A stretch of DNA of 64,000 bases from an uncultured Alphaproteobacteria bacterium (GCA_949297145.1 CASFQO010000002.1:186001-250000); one strand, 5' to 3'; shown: positions 8,991-17,940, numbered from the stretch's first letter. Program-made: numbers and translations. Notes: generated by a model not told the origin, from the sequence alone.

Positions 8991-10919
8991 ATGATAAAAA
9001 TTGAACTGCCGGATGGCAGCATAAAAGAAGTTGAAGCCGGAATTTCAGGCTTAGACCTTGCAAATCAAATAAGTCATAATTTGGCGAAAGCCGCAGTCGC
9101 TGTTGAAATTAACGGCACATTAAAAGATCTCACTACCCCGCTCACTACCGATTCTAAAGTTAAAATTATCACAACCCAAGACAAACACGGACTTGAAATT
9201 TTGCGTCACTCTTGCTCACACGTAATGGCCGAAGCCGTTAAAGAATTGTGGCCGGATGTACAAGTAACGATTGGCCCGTTCATTGAAGACGGATTTTACT
9301 ATGACTTTTCACGTAAAGAGCCGTTTACGACGGAAGATTTTGTTAAAATTGAAGAAAAGATGCACGAAATCGTTAAACGTGATGAAAAGATAGAACGTGA
9401 AGTTGTCAGCCGTGCCGATGCCATCAAGTTGTTTAAGTCATTGGGCGAACACTATAAAGTAGAAATCATCGAAGATTTGCCGGAAGATGCGGAAATTTCT
9501 TTGTATCGCCAAGGCAATTATGTAGATTTGTGCCGCGGTCCGCACGTTCCGTCTACAGGCAAAATCGGCGATGCTTTCAAATTGATGAAAGTAGCCGGCG
9601 CTTATTGGCGTGGTGATGCCAAAAATGAAATGTTGCAAAGAATTTATGCAACGGCATGGGCAAACAAAAAAGATTTACAAGAATACCTGACCCGTATGGA
9701 AGAAGCTGCAAAGCGCGACCATAGAAAATTAGGTAAAGAAATGGATTTGTTCCACTTTGAACCGGAATATGCCCCGGGTGCTGTTTTCTGGCATGACAAA
9801 GGTTACAAAATTTATCGTAAATTGATAGAATATATGCGTAACCGCCAAGAACACAACGGATATGAAGAAATTTCCACGCCGCGTATTATGGATAGATGCT
9901 TGTGGGAAACTTCCGGTCACTGGGAAAAATATGGTGCGCATAACTATTCCGGCCAAACCGAAGATGGAAAATGGTTCTGCATCAAACCGATGAACTGCCC
10001 GGGCGGACTTTTGGTTTATAAACAAGGCATCAAGAGCTACCGTGATTTGCCGTTAAGATTGGCGGAATTCGGTAAAGTAAACCGTTATGAAGCATCTGGC
10101 GCTTTGATGGGGTTGATGCGTGTTCGTGAATTTACTCAAGATGATGCGCATATCTTCTGCACACCGGAACAGATGGAAGAAGAATGCATCACAACGATGA
10201 AGTTGATTTTTGATATTTATAAAGACTTCGGCTTTGATAAAATCAAAATTTACTTGTCAACACGTCCTGAAAAGCGTATCGGTTCCGATGAAATCTGGGA
10301 TATTTCAGAAAAATCATTGGCACATGCTTTGGAAAAACACGGCTATGAATATGAAATCAACGAAGGCGAAGGTGCATTCTATGGTCCGAAGTTGGAATTC
10401 ATATTGCGCGATGCGATTGGTCGTGAATGGCAATGCGGTACAATTCAGGTTGATATGAACCTGCCGCAAAGATTTGATATCAGCTACATCGGCGAAGATG
10501 GTGAAAAACATCAACCGGTTATGTTACACCGTGCATTGTTTGGTTCTATTGAAAGATTTTTAGGAATTTTGATTGAACATCACGCCGGTAAATTGCCATT
10601 ATGGTTATCACCGGAACAAGTCGTTGTTTTGCCGGTAACTTCAGCTTCAGATAACTATGCCGAAGAAGTTGCCAAAACGCTGCGCAAAGCCGGACTTTCA
10701 GTTAAAACAGATACGCGCAACGAAAAGATAAATTATAAGATTCGTGAACACTCTGTTGAGAAAATTCCGGTTATTATGGTTGTTGGAGCTAAAGAAGAAG
10801 CTGACAAGACCGTAACGATTCGTCGTTTAGGTTCAGAAGAACAAAAAGTTATGAGTTTGGCAGAAGCTGCAGCCTCTTTAGCAAAAGAAGCCGAAATGCC
10901 TCATAAAAACGAAGCGTAA
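8991..10919 (+). CDS. thrS: Threonine--tRNA ligase
   Basis: Class II ThrRS, 642 residues, complete. The N-terminal TGS domain (1-62) is followed by the editing domain with H73 and H77 (HSCSH). In the catalytic core the zinc ligands are C336 (KPMNCPGG), H387 (DDAHIF) and H513 (VMLHRALFGS), motif 2 is RYEASGALMGLMRVREF, and the anticodon-binding domain closes the protein. It charges tRNA-Thr in the cytoplasm. AAGGGG precedes the ATG. The 132 bases upstream show no clear structured leader. The genes infC and rplT, which often follow thrS, are absent. Confidence 0.98.
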   Translation: MIKIELPDGSIKEVEAGISGLDLANQISHNLAKAAVAVEINGTLKDLTTPLTTDSKVKIITTQDKHGLEILRHSCSHVMAEAVKELWPDVQVTIGPFIEDGFYYDFSRKEPFTTEDFVKIEEKMHEIVKRDEKIEREVVSRADAIKLFKSLGEHYKVEIIEDLPEDAEISLYRQGNYVDLCRGPHVPSTGKIGDAFKLMKVAGAYWRGDAKNEMLQRIYATAWANKKDLQEYLTRMEEAAKRDHRKLGKEMDLFHFEPEYAPGAVFWHDKGYKIYRKLIEYMRNRQEHNGYEEISTPRIMDRCLWETSGHWEKYGAHNYSGQTEDGKWFCIKPMNCPGGLLVYKQGIKSYRDLPLRLAEFGKVNRYEASGALMGLMRVREFTQDDAHIFCTPEQMEEECITTMKLIFDIYKDFGFDKIKIYLSTRPEKRIGSDEIWDISEKSLAHALEKHGYEYEINEGEGAFYGPKLEFILRDAIGREWQCGTIQVDMNLPQRFDISYIGEDGEKHQPVMLHRALFGSIERFLGILIEHHAGKLPLWLSPEQVVVLPVTSASDNYAEEVAKTLRKAGLSVKTDTRNEKINYKIREHSVEKIPVIMVVGAKEEADKTVTIRRLGSEEQKVMSLAEAAASLAKEAEMPHKNEA

Positions 10920-10953
10920 GCGATAGCTTAATATGGATATATAAATAAAGGAG

Positions 10954-10983
10954 CGCGGTGCTGAAAAGTACCGCGTTTCTGTT
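10954..10983 (+). terminator. Likely thrS terminator
   Basis: CGCGGT (10954-10959) pairs with ACCGCG (10970-10975), followed by a T-rich stretch (TTTCTGTTT). Confidence 0.6.
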
Positions 10984-11073
10984 TGCGATAAATTGGATAG
11001 CCCGTTAAACAATTTTTAAGCAACAATGGTTAAAATTAAAATAAATTGACTAAGACGTTAGATGAGGTGTTAG

Positions 11074-11772
11074 ATGCGTAAAATCCTCCCCTGTACCATA
11101 GCTGCTTTGTTGTTAACCGGTACTGTTGCCGTAATGGCCGAAGATGCTGAGCCGCAAAAAGAAAGTCCCAAAATCTATATCATACCGGATGAAGTGAAGT
11201 GCTATGTGCGCAAAGAGGATAGAATAACGTTTTGCACCGATTTGGACGGCAACCCGATAACAGGAGAGTTGCACAAATATCGCGAAGGGGAATTGATACG
11301 TCAATATCCGCTGACAAAAGGGATTCTGGACGGAACCGTCCTGTCATATTACATCAATGGCGATATTTTGTCCGAAAAGCCCTATGAAAAAGGCAAACTA
11401 AACGGTGTTGTGAAAACTTATTATAAAAATAATAAGTTGGAATCGGTTACGCCCTATCAAAAAGGACATAAGGAGGGCGTAGCAAAATTTTATTATGAAA
11501 ATGGCTATATGCAAGAGCAGGGGATATATATCGGCGGAAAATTAAATGGTCAATATCGTTTGTATGATAAGACCGGAGAAATGGTTTATGAATTAACGTT
11601 TCAGAATAATGCGCTGATATCCGGCTATTGTATGTATAAAAAGAGTGCAACTGATCCCAAACGGTATAAGCAAAATTTAGATGAGAAGACTTTAAGTATG
11701 TTAAAAAAACATCAAATTGTTTTAGATACGACGATAGTTGTTAATGGTTGCTCGATGAAAAAGGTCAAATAA
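11074..11772 (+). CDS. Exported MORN-repeat (YwqK-like) protein
   Basis: A 232-residue protein with a signal peptide (hydrophobic 5-20, cleavage after VMA at about 22). The mature part carries several MORN_2 (YwqK-type) repeats: LDGTVLSYYINGDI, KLNGVVKTYYKNNK, HKEGVAKFYYENGYM, KLNGQYRLYDKTGEM. Such repeats form beta-hairpin ladders. Proteins of this type are often labelled antitoxin in databases, but nothing here supports a toxin partner. GAGG precedes the ATG. The next gene, an XRE-type regulator, starts 9 bases after its stop, so the two are co-transcribed. Confidence 0.75.
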   Translation: MRKILPCTIAALLLTGTVAVMAEDAEPQKESPKIYIIPDEVKCYVRKEDRITFCTDLDGNPITGELHKYREGELIRQYPLTKGILDGTVLSYYINGDILSEKPYEKGKLNGVVKTYYKNNKLESVTPYQKGHKEGVAKFYYENGYMQEQGIYIGGKLNGQYRLYDKTGEMVYELTFQNNALISGYCMYKKSATDPKRYKQNLDEKTLSMLKKHQIVLDTTIVVNGCSMKKVK

Positions 11773-11781
11773 GGTGAGCTT

Positions 11782-12288
11782 ATGAACAATATCAAGCAAA
11801 TTCGCAAATCACTGGGGATAAGCGTTACAGAGTTGGCACAAAAATTGCATATGTCGCAAGGTAATCTGACGAAAATAGAAAACGGACAGGTAGATTTAAG
11901 ACTAGAGACGGCACGTGCTATTGCCGAGGCTCTGGAGTGTCCGTTGGAGCGAATAATGGGAAGAGAAAAGGAAGAGAGCTCACCTTTGGTAGTGAATTTG
12001 AATTTGCCACAAGGCAGTCAGACTATGAGGATAACGACAGATACAATGTCCCCAACGTTAGAAAAGGGAGAGATTGCCGTTATTCTGCCGCAAAGTACCA
12101 AAAACGAGGATGGTATCTATTTAATTGAAAAAGAGGGAAGAGAACAGATAAGACGTCTTCAGATGTTATCAAGCGGGAAAATAGCACTTTTAAGCGACAA
12201 TAAAGCTTATGAAACCGAATATACGGATATTAAGGAAATAAAAATTATAGGGAAGGTTATCCAGAAAATATCCATCACAACAATCTAA
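11782..12288 (+). CDS. XRE-family regulator with a degenerate S24 domain
   Basis: Residues 3-58 are a helix-turn-helix of the Cro/CI type (LAQKLHMSQGNLTKIENGQVDLR). Residues about 80-165 fit the LexA/CI-type peptidase S24 fold: DTMSPTLEKGEIAVIL, GIYLIEKEGREQIRRL, then LLSDNKAYE. The usual catalytic Ser of the DSMxP motif is Thr (T88), and the catalytic Lys of the VKRL segment is Arg (R124), so RecA-stimulated self-cleavage is not expected. It is thus a repressor-like protein of 168 residues that may sense something other than DNA damage. AAGGTGAG precedes the ATG. It follows the MORN gene by 9 bases and is followed by a terminator and then a cluster of ATGAATATT repeats. Confidence 0.8.
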   Translation: MNNIKQIRKSLGISVTELAQKLHMSQGNLTKIENGQVDLRLETARAIAEALECPLERIMGREKEESSPLVVNLNLPQGSQTMRITTDTMSPTLEKGEIAVILPQSTKNEDGIYLIEKEGREQIRRLQMLSSGKIALLSDNKAYETEYTDIKEIKIIGKVIQKISITTI

Positions 12289-12313
12289 TTCAAATAACAA
12301 ATTATACAATATT

Positions 12314-12346
12314 AAGCCTTTTCGCTTCAGGCGGGAAGGCTTTTTT
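12314..12346 (+). terminator. Terminator of the MORN/XRE operon
   Basis: AAGCCTT (12314-12320) pairs with AAGGCTT (about 12336-12342), with an inner CGC/GCG stem, followed by TTTTTT. Confidence 0.85.
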
Positions 12347-12382
12347 GTATATGCACTTTTAAGGATGATGCGCCGGTAGAGG

Positions 12383-12537
12383 TGAATATGATGAATATTT
12401 GACAAAGAGTGAATAATATTCATAAATAATTGAGAGAAGATGTTGGTGTTGTGTAAAAAAAATAAACATAAACAAATAGATGGTATAAATATTCACGCAA
12501 ATGAATATGTTGACAAATATTCATATGAGGAATATTC
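12383..12537. promoter_or_regulatory. Cluster of ATGAATATT-type repeats with two TTGACA boxes
   Basis: The core GAATAT or its complement occurs about seven times in 155 bases: 12384, 12393, the palindrome TGAATAATATTCA at 12410-12422, 12489-12496, 12501-12509, 12516-12524 and GAATATTC at 12530-12537. Two TTGACA boxes (12399-12404 and 12510-12515) sit inside the cluster, each overlapped by repeats. This looks like a repressed promoter region or protein-binding array; neither the transcript nor the binding protein is known. It lies in the 348-base gap after the XRE gene, which otherwise holds only two terminators. Confidence 0.5.
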
Positions 12538-12584
12538 GCTTCAGACAAAATAAAATATATGGGATAAAAACAAGAGGGCAAACG

Positions 12585-12614
12585 CAAAAAAAAATCCGCC
12601 ATTTCTGGCGGATA
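12585..12614 (-). terminator. Terminator of the LRR gene
   Basis: On the minus strand ATCCGCC and GGCGGAT form a 7-bp stem (12594-12614) followed by a run of nine T. Confidence 0.85.
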
Positions 12615-12636
12615 CAGTACGAAAATAAAAAAAACT

Positions 12637-13464
12637 TTAAGCACAATGATCAAAATTTTTATCCGAATAATCCGGAAATTCAGCTAAAACAGCCATAAAA
12701 GTTTTCTCCAGCTCTGCTAATTTTTCTTTTTCATACGCAAAAGCCACAACCACAGAGTTTTTATAAGCTTTGATAATAGAAATGTCTTCATCATCCATCA
12801 TGCTTGGATATTTACCTAAAGAAAACAAATCCTCACGGTTTCTTTTCGCCAGTTTTAAGACATCAAGCGGAGCATTGGCAATAACCACCAAAGATTTATT
12901 GATTTTGAGCGCATTGAGCACTTCTTCAAGCAAAGATTTTTCTAATCTGGGTTCCGGCCAAACCATATGAGCAATTTTCGTTTTAGCGATGACTTTAGCC
13001 AAATCAACCAGCTGTTCATCGGAAAAATAGCATCCGGTTAAATCCAAATAAACCAAATCAGGCAGGTTATGTATAAGTTCCAACAGACGCTCAAACAACA
13101 ATTGATCATCAGAAAACATAAAGCATTTCAAAGCGAGGTTACGCAATTCTTTATGTTTCATAAGTCTAACAATAACATTACGGAGCATTTCCGCATCTGA
13201 ATATTTATTTTTGATAATAGAATTTTTAAGGATACCCCGCGCTGTTTTATACAAACTGTTCGCACTTCCGTTAGCCAAAAAAGCCTCAACGGAGCCGACG
13301 CCCAAAGAAAATTTTTTCAAATTAGAGCAGGTATCAATCCAAAAATAAGCATCTTGAATATCTTGTTTTTTCGTACACGGGCGTTTCAGCACAATTTCAC
13401 CGGCATAAAAGTCAAAGTACCCAAACGCGTTTCTGGAGCCGCATTCATTAGAAAAGCCCTTCAT
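12637..13464 (-). CDS. Hypothetical protein with leucine-rich-repeat character
   Basis: A 275-residue cytosolic protein. Residues about 100-200 have leucine-rich-repeat spacing of the ribonuclease-inhibitor type (LRNLALKCFMFSDDQLL, LPDLVYLDLTGCYFSDEQLVDLAKVI). The rest is unrecognised. AGGGA lies about 9 bases before the ATG. It is a single-gene unit with its own terminator. LRR proteins of this kind in bacteria are often host-interacting, but there is no secretion signal and no evidence for that role here. Confidence 0.6.
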   Translation of the reverse strand: MKGFSNECGSRNAFGYFDFYAGEIVLKRPCTKKQDIQDAYFWIDTCSNLKKFSLGVGSVEAFLANGSANSLYKTARGILKNSIIKNKYSDAEMLRNVIVRLMKHKELRNLALKCFMFSDDQLLFERLLELIHNLPDLVYLDLTGCYFSDEQLVDLAKVIAKTKIAHMVWPEPRLEKSLLEEVLNALKINKSLVVIANAPLDVLKLAKRNREDLFSLGKYPSMMDDEDISIIKAYKNSVVVAFAYEKEKLAELEKTFMAVLAEFPDYSDKNFDHCA

Positions 13465-13802
13465 ATTTATATTCCCTTCGTAATTGAGTTAAGAAAAAGA
13501 AATACAACCGATATTGTATATTAGACAACGTAGAGTTGTATACCTTAAACGACTACTCGAATAGTACGATAAAAAAGCGACAAAATCAAGAAAAATTTAC
13601 TTATTATTGTATTAAGCTCAAAAGTACACCATAAGTTTAAAAAACAGCATTACAAAGTAATATCGTATATATAAACGCGCGAAACGACTTATATTTAGAT
13701 TTATTAACAAGAACAAATAAGCAATTGAAAACAATTGTCAAACAAAAATAAAAAAACTATAGTAGTGCTAATTGAAACCAAGGGGTAAAGAGGGATAAAA
13801 CC
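13465..13802. other. Divergent intergenic region, 338 bases
   Basis: Very AT-rich. It holds the rmuC promoter (13735-13763), an inverted repeat ATACAAC (13502-13508) / GTTGTAT (13535-13541) close to the LRR gene that could be an operator, and two CAATTG boxes at 13722-13737 just before the rmuC -35 box. No gene is seen. Confidence 0.5.
13735..13763 (+). promoter_or_regulatory. Sigma-70-type promoter for rmuC-murG
   Basis: TTGTCA (13735-13740), 17-bp spacer, TATAGT (13758-13763); the gene starts 40 bases further on with an SD of its own. Confidence 0.6.
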
Positions 13803-15227
13803 ATGACAAATTACATAATTGTGATATTGTGCGCCGCTTTAGTTCTAGCGACCTACTTAGCCGTAGTTTATCACATACGTTTGTTGCATAAATCCGCAGA
13901 ATATAACGATATATATGAAAAATACAGTGAATTACAGCTAAAACACGCCGTAACCGAATCAAAATTTGCCGATACGATATCCGGCGCCGCCAAGGCCGAG
14001 TCTGAAAAATTAAAATATTTGGAAACCGTAACCGTGCTGGAGCGCGAATTAAGCGCCTTAAAAGCATCATCTGCGGCCAAAGAAGAGAGTTTGACCGAAC
14101 GGATACAATATCTGGAAAAGATGAAAGAGGAATTGAGTTTAAAGTTTAAGGATATCTCAAACGAGATTATCAAGGCCCAGCACGAAAGTTTTTCAAATGA
14201 ACAAAAAAATACGTTAAGCAATATTCTCAGTCCTTTTGCCGAGCAGTTGAAGGCGTTTAAGAGCGAGGTAAATACCGCCAGAGAAGAGAGTATTCAGCGC
14301 AAAGCAACCTTAGATACCCAGTTGGCGAATTTGATGAATTTGAACCAGAACTTAAGCAAAGATGCCCAAAGTTTAACTGAAGCCTTGAAAGGAAATAAAA
14401 AAGCGCAAGGCAACTGGGGCGAATATCAGTTGGATAGAATTTTGGAAATCTCAGGTTTGCGCAAAGGCCAAGATTATGACACGCAAGAGAGTTTTCAGTC
14501 AGAAGATAAAAAGCTCTATCGTCCGGACGTGATTATACATCTGCCGGAAGGGCGGGATATTATTGTAGATTCTAAAGTTTCGTTGAATGATTATCTGGAA
14601 GCCGTTCAAGCCGAAGATACGGTAACCCGCGATAAAAGCCTGCAAAAGAATCTCAATTGCATCAAAAACCACATAGACGAGCTGTCAGTAAAAGAATATC
14701 AAAAGCTGCTGAAAAATAAGACATTGAATTATGTGATTATGTTTATCCCGATAGAAAGCGCCTATGTGGCAGCTTTAGAGGCCGATAACACGTTATATGA
14801 TTATGCCTACCGCCGCAATGTAATTTTGGCAACGCCGTTGTCTCTGTTACCGATATTAAGAACGGTAGAGAATTTATGGCGTATAGATAAACAAAATCAA
14901 AACGTTCAGAAAATTGCGGAATTAGGCGGGAAAATCTATGATAAACTGGCCGCCTTTATGGAAGATATGAAAGCAATAGAACGCGGTCTAAATCAAACGA
15001 ATAATGCCTATACGGCCGCTATGACCAAGTTATACGGCAAAGGTTCGGCGTTATCTCAGGCCGAAAATATGAAAAAACTAGGTGCCAAAACCAATAAGAG
15101 CATTAACCTGAACTTAAAAGATAGTGAGTTAATGTTAGAAGCACCGGAAGAAACATCCGTAGATGACGATACGAAACCATCGTCAGAAACAGAACAAGAA
15201 CCGAACATCAAAGAAGATAAGCTCTAA
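13803..15227 (+). CDS. rmuC: DNA recombination protein RmuC homologue
   Basis: A 474-residue RmuC-family protein. One N-terminal membrane anchor (about 4-22) is followed by a long coiled coil (about 30-200) and the RmuC core with GNWGEYQLDRILEISGL, YRPDVIIHLPEGRDIIVDSK and YVIMFIPIESAY. The core is a restriction-endonuclease-like fold; RmuC limits inversion of short repeats in E. coli by an unknown mechanism. The C-terminal 40 residues are acidic and low in complexity. It leads a two-gene unit with the murG-like gene (15 bases apart). Confidence 0.92.
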   Translation: MTNYIIVILCAALVLATYLAVVYHIRLLHKSAEYNDIYEKYSELQLKHAVTESKFADTISGAAKAESEKLKYLETVTVLERELSALKASSAAKEESLTERIQYLEKMKEELSLKFKDISNEIIKAQHESFSNEQKNTLSNILSPFAEQLKAFKSEVNTAREESIQRKATLDTQLANLMNLNQNLSKDAQSLTEALKGNKKAQGNWGEYQLDRILEISGLRKGQDYDTQESFQSEDKKLYRPDVIIHLPEGRDIIVDSKVSLNDYLEAVQAEDTVTRDKSLQKNLNCIKNHIDELSVKEYQKLLKNKTLNYVIMFIPIESAYVAALEADNTLYDYAYRRNVILATPLSLLPILRTVENLWRIDKQNQNVQKIAELGGKIYDKLAAFMEDMKAIERGLNQTNNAYTAAMTKLYGKGSALSQAENMKKLGAKTNKSINLNLKDSELMLEAPEETSVDDDTKPSSETEQEPNIKEDKL

Positions 15228-15242
15228 AAAGAGGAGAAGATA

Positions 15243-16325
15243 ATGCCAGCAACACAACAGACGAAAAAGATAATATTTACGGGCGGCGGTTCGGCCGGCC
15301 ATGTAACGCTCAATCTCGCCTTAATCCCATGGTTTATAAAACAAGGCTGGGAAATTTCCTATATAGGCTCCAAAGGCGGTATGGAACAAGAGCTGGTAGC
15401 GAAGTTTCCGGAAGTGAAATATTATGGCATTTTAACCGGAAAACTGCGTCGTTACTTTTCGTGGCAAAACTTCGTGGATATGATAAAAATTCCGTTAGGG
15501 TGCCTGCAGGCGATTGTTTTGGTGCATAAAATCAATCCGGATATTATTTTTTCAAAGGGCGGTTTTGTGTCTTTTCCGGTGGTCGTCGGCGGCTATGTAA
15601 ACCGAAAAAAGATATTTATGCATGAATCGGATATAACGCCTGGACTTGCAAACAAAATGAGCCTGCCGTTTGTGAGCACGTTTTATACCACATTTCCCGA
15701 AACCGAAAAATATATCAAAAACAAACAAAAAGTCCGCTGTGTCGGACCGGTTTTATCCGACAGATTGTTTAACGGCAACCGCGAGAAGGGGGCGGAATTT
15801 GCAGAATTGGATTCTCATAAACCGACCGTTATGGTCATCGGCGGCAGTTTGGGAGCCAAGAGCTTAAACGATGCCGTTGAGCAAAATTTTGAGAGCATTC
15901 TCAAAAAATATCAACTGATACATATCGCCGGCAAAAACGGGTATAATGACAAATTGCATCATCAGGGTTATCATCAATATGAATATGTGGATGCCGAGTT
16001 GAAAGATTTAATGGCCTTGGCGGATATTGTCGTTTCGCGCGCCGGCTCAAATTCTATTTTTGAACTGGCAAGCCTGCATAAACCGATGATATTGGTGCCG
16101 CTTCCGGCCAAATCTTCTCGCGGGGAGCAAAGCCTGAATGCCAAGAGTTTTGCAGATAAAGGATACGCGGAGATAATCAAAGATGAAGATATCGCAAATC
16201 CAAATATTTTATTGCCAATGTTGGATAAGGTTTATCAAAACCGCGCCAAATATAGCCAAGCCATGGCTGAAAATCCGGTAAAGATAACCACCAACGAAGC
16301 CTTATGTGAAGATATCTGCAAATAA
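15243..16325 (+). CDS. murG: MurG-type UDP-GlcNAc transferase, Gram-positive form
   Basis: MurG adds GlcNAc to lipid I to give lipid II on the inner face of the cytoplasmic membrane. The protein has 360 residues and both GT-B halves: GGGSAGHVTLNLALIP at the N-terminus, FSKGGFVSFPVV, HESDITPGLANK, then VIGGSLGAKSLN and SRAGSNSIFELASL with SRGEQSLNAKSF. These are the signatures of the Firmicutes MurG subgroup, not of the proteobacterial one (GGTGGHVFPA). It stands outside any dcw cluster, behind rmuC, with a good AGAGGAG site. It may be a second, acquired copy, or it may be the only MurG; the window cannot tell. Confidence 0.85.
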   Translation: MPATQQTKKIIFTGGGSAGHVTLNLALIPWFIKQGWEISYIGSKGGMEQELVAKFPEVKYYGILTGKLRRYFSWQNFVDMIKIPLGCLQAIVLVHKINPDIIFSKGGFVSFPVVVGGYVNRKKIFMHESDITPGLANKMSLPFVSTFYTTFPETEKYIKNKQKVRCVGPVLSDRLFNGNREKGAEFAELDSHKPTVMVIGGSLGAKSLNDAVEQNFESILKKYQLIHIAGKNGYNDKLHHQGYHQYEYVDAELKDLMALADIVVSRAGSNSIFELASLHKPMILVPLPAKSSRGEQSLNAKSFADKGYAEIIKDEDIANPNILLPMLDKVYQNRAKYSQAMAENPVKITTNEALCEDICK

Positions 16326-16372
16326 GAAAGCTAGGGCAAGATAAAGGAAAAAAGCGAGGTAGAAAAAGAAGA

Positions 16373-16404
16373 AGCGAGGGAAATATTTCTCTCGCTTTAA
16401 TTTT
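16373..16404. terminator. Terminator between murG and anmK (convergent)
   Basis: AGCGAGGGAAA and TTTCTCTCGCT form an 11-bp stem with one G:T pair, followed by TTAATTTTA on the plus strand. Confidence 0.7.
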
Positions 16405-16428
16405 ATTGGATAATGCGGTGGAAAGACG

Positions 16429-17760
16429 TTATTTTTTGAGCTTAGACCAACCTTTTGCAGCTCTGGAGTAGGTGAATCCGCGTCCTTTTCGGCGGGTATT
16501 TTCACCGGGGTTGCAGATAATTCCGCAAACAGACCCTTTGCGACAACCGGTCATTTCAGGAGAGGTAAACTTTTTGTGTAAGATAAAGCATCTTGCCAAG
16601 TCAGCCATAATCCGCGCTTCCATATATTGCCCGCTGATATTGTAATCATCCGACATCGAAACGAAGAATTTTTTACCGCATAATCTTTGCCGAATATCTA
16701 GCGCAATTTGCGTATGCTGGGGCAAGACCAATCCTCTTCCGGTCAACAAGCTGATAAAATCGCGATAGGTAAGCGGGTTTCGCCAACCACCGCCAAACAG
16801 CAAGAAATAATGCGGAAAATCAAGCTGATTAGGGACAAATCTCAAACTTAAAAAGACGACATAGGCCGAAAAATATTCCACTGTCCGAAGAATATCTACC
16901 TCCGCTAAAGGATAATTTTTAAGCCTCTCTTCCATATGATAAAGATGCGGACCTGAAGATTTTGGCGGTAAAAGCTCAAAATAATTATCGCCATTTGCGG
17001 TAACGGCAGCTTCTTCATAAAGGTCATTGAGGAGCATACTGTTGATATGTCCGCCCAGAGCGAGCTTGCCGTCCTCATCAAAATCTTTATCAAAAAAAGT
17101 GCGTGCTAAAAAGTCTACATAATGGTTAAATGGTCCGCAATCAAAGCCCAAAACCTTTTTACGCAAGGTGTCGCCGCTGGTAATCACGGCAAGATTAGAG
17201 GTATTCCCGCCATTGATAAAGCAAATCGGAAACATTCCTCGCTTAGATAAAGTATAGCTAAGGTGCAAATTGTGCATAGGAGCCAAAGGTGCACCTTCGC
17301 CGCCGTTAAAAATATCGTCGGAACGAAAATCATAAATAACCGGCAATTTAGTTTTTTTAGCCAAAGCCGCCGCGTCAAAAATTTGCGTTGTAAAAGGTTC
17401 TGCACCATGAGCAAGCGAAGGCGGATTGTGTTCACCGCAAGATTGCCCATGAAGCCCGATAGCGGCTATTTTTTCTCTTTGAACGCCGGATTTTTTGATT
17501 AACTCTTCCACAGCTTCCGCAACCAAATCCGTATATTCGGCCAAAACAGACTTAAATAAAGGCAATTTAGAGGCTTTGCTCATATCAGATTGTACATCAG
17601 TCACCTGTTGGCGTAACTCAAGCATATCCTTTTTAAGTTTAGTCGAGTAGGGGATAGAAACACCGGCGATATCACAAATATTACCATTATCGGCAAAATC
17701 CGTCATGACTGCATCTACGCCGTCAAGCGAATTTCCCGTCATAATCCCGATAGTAATCAT
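16429..17760 (-). CDS. anmK: Anhydro-N-acetylmuramic acid kinase family protein
   Basis: AnmK phosphorylates and opens 1,6-anhydro-MurNAc during cell-wall recycling. The family pattern is visible: IGIMTGNSLDGVDAV at the start, INGGNTSNLAVI, GFDCGPFNHYVD (where most AnmKs have GFDTGPGN) and FGGGWRNPLTYRDF. At 443 residues it is longer than the E. coli enzyme (369), and the altered GPFNHYVD motif makes it a divergent member, so substrate identity is less certain. The frame extends to 17805, but GGGGAG just upstream of the ATG at 17760 fixes the start. It converges with murG. Confidence 0.8.
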   Translation of the reverse strand: MITIGIMTGNSLDGVDAVMTDFADNGNICDIAGVSIPYSTKLKKDMLELRQQVTDVQSDMSKASKLPLFKSVLAEYTDLVAEAVEELIKKSGVQREKIAAIGLHGQSCGEHNPPSLAHGAEPFTTQIFDAAALAKKTKLPVIYDFRSDDIFNGGEGAPLAPMHNLHLSYTLSKRGMFPICFINGGNTSNLAVITSGDTLRKKVLGFDCGPFNHYVDFLARTFFDKDFDEDGKLALGGHINSMLLNDLYEEAAVTANGDNYFELLPPKSSGPHLYHMEERLKNYPLAEVDILRTVEYFSAYVVFLSLRFVPNQLDFPHYFLLFGGGWRNPLTYRDFISLLTGRGLVLPQHTQIALDIRQRLCGKKFFVSMSDDYNISGQYMEARIMADLARCFILHKKFTSPEMTGCRKGSVCGIICNPGENTRRKGRGFTYSRAAKGWSKLKK

Positions 17761-17865
17761 TTTCTTCTCCCCAAAAATTAAATTATACCAAAAGTATATA
17801 GGCAAAAGATTAACAGAGACTTAAACAAAAGTGCTTAAAAATACCAAATAGACAAGATTTAAATA

Positions 17866-17927
17866 TTGACAAAAAAGTCTATTGACCTATACTTGAGCGC
17901 GATATTGATATTTTTATGAACTATTAA
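17866..17927 (+). promoter_or_regulatory. Promoter and micro-ORF leader of the 17941 gene
   Basis: TTGACA (17866-17871), 16-bp spacer, TATACT (17888-17893). Twenty-two bases later comes a three-codon frame ATG AAC TAT TAA (17916-17927), then 13 AT-rich bases and the gene's ATG. Neither ATG has an SD. The same arrangement precedes the genes at 19459 and 34738. Confidence 0.55.
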
Positions 17928-17940
17928 ACAAAAAATTATT

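Noticed and set aside
11074..12288. MORN (YwqK-like) protein and XRE regulator as a toxin-antitoxin pair
   Set aside because: The first protein is exported and has repeat modules rather than a toxin fold, and the second is a repressor-like protein; database labels alone are not evidence.
12501..12698. 65-codon frame over the ATGAATATT array
   Set aside because: It runs across the terminator and into the LRR gene antisense, with a Lys/Asn-rich random composition and no SD.
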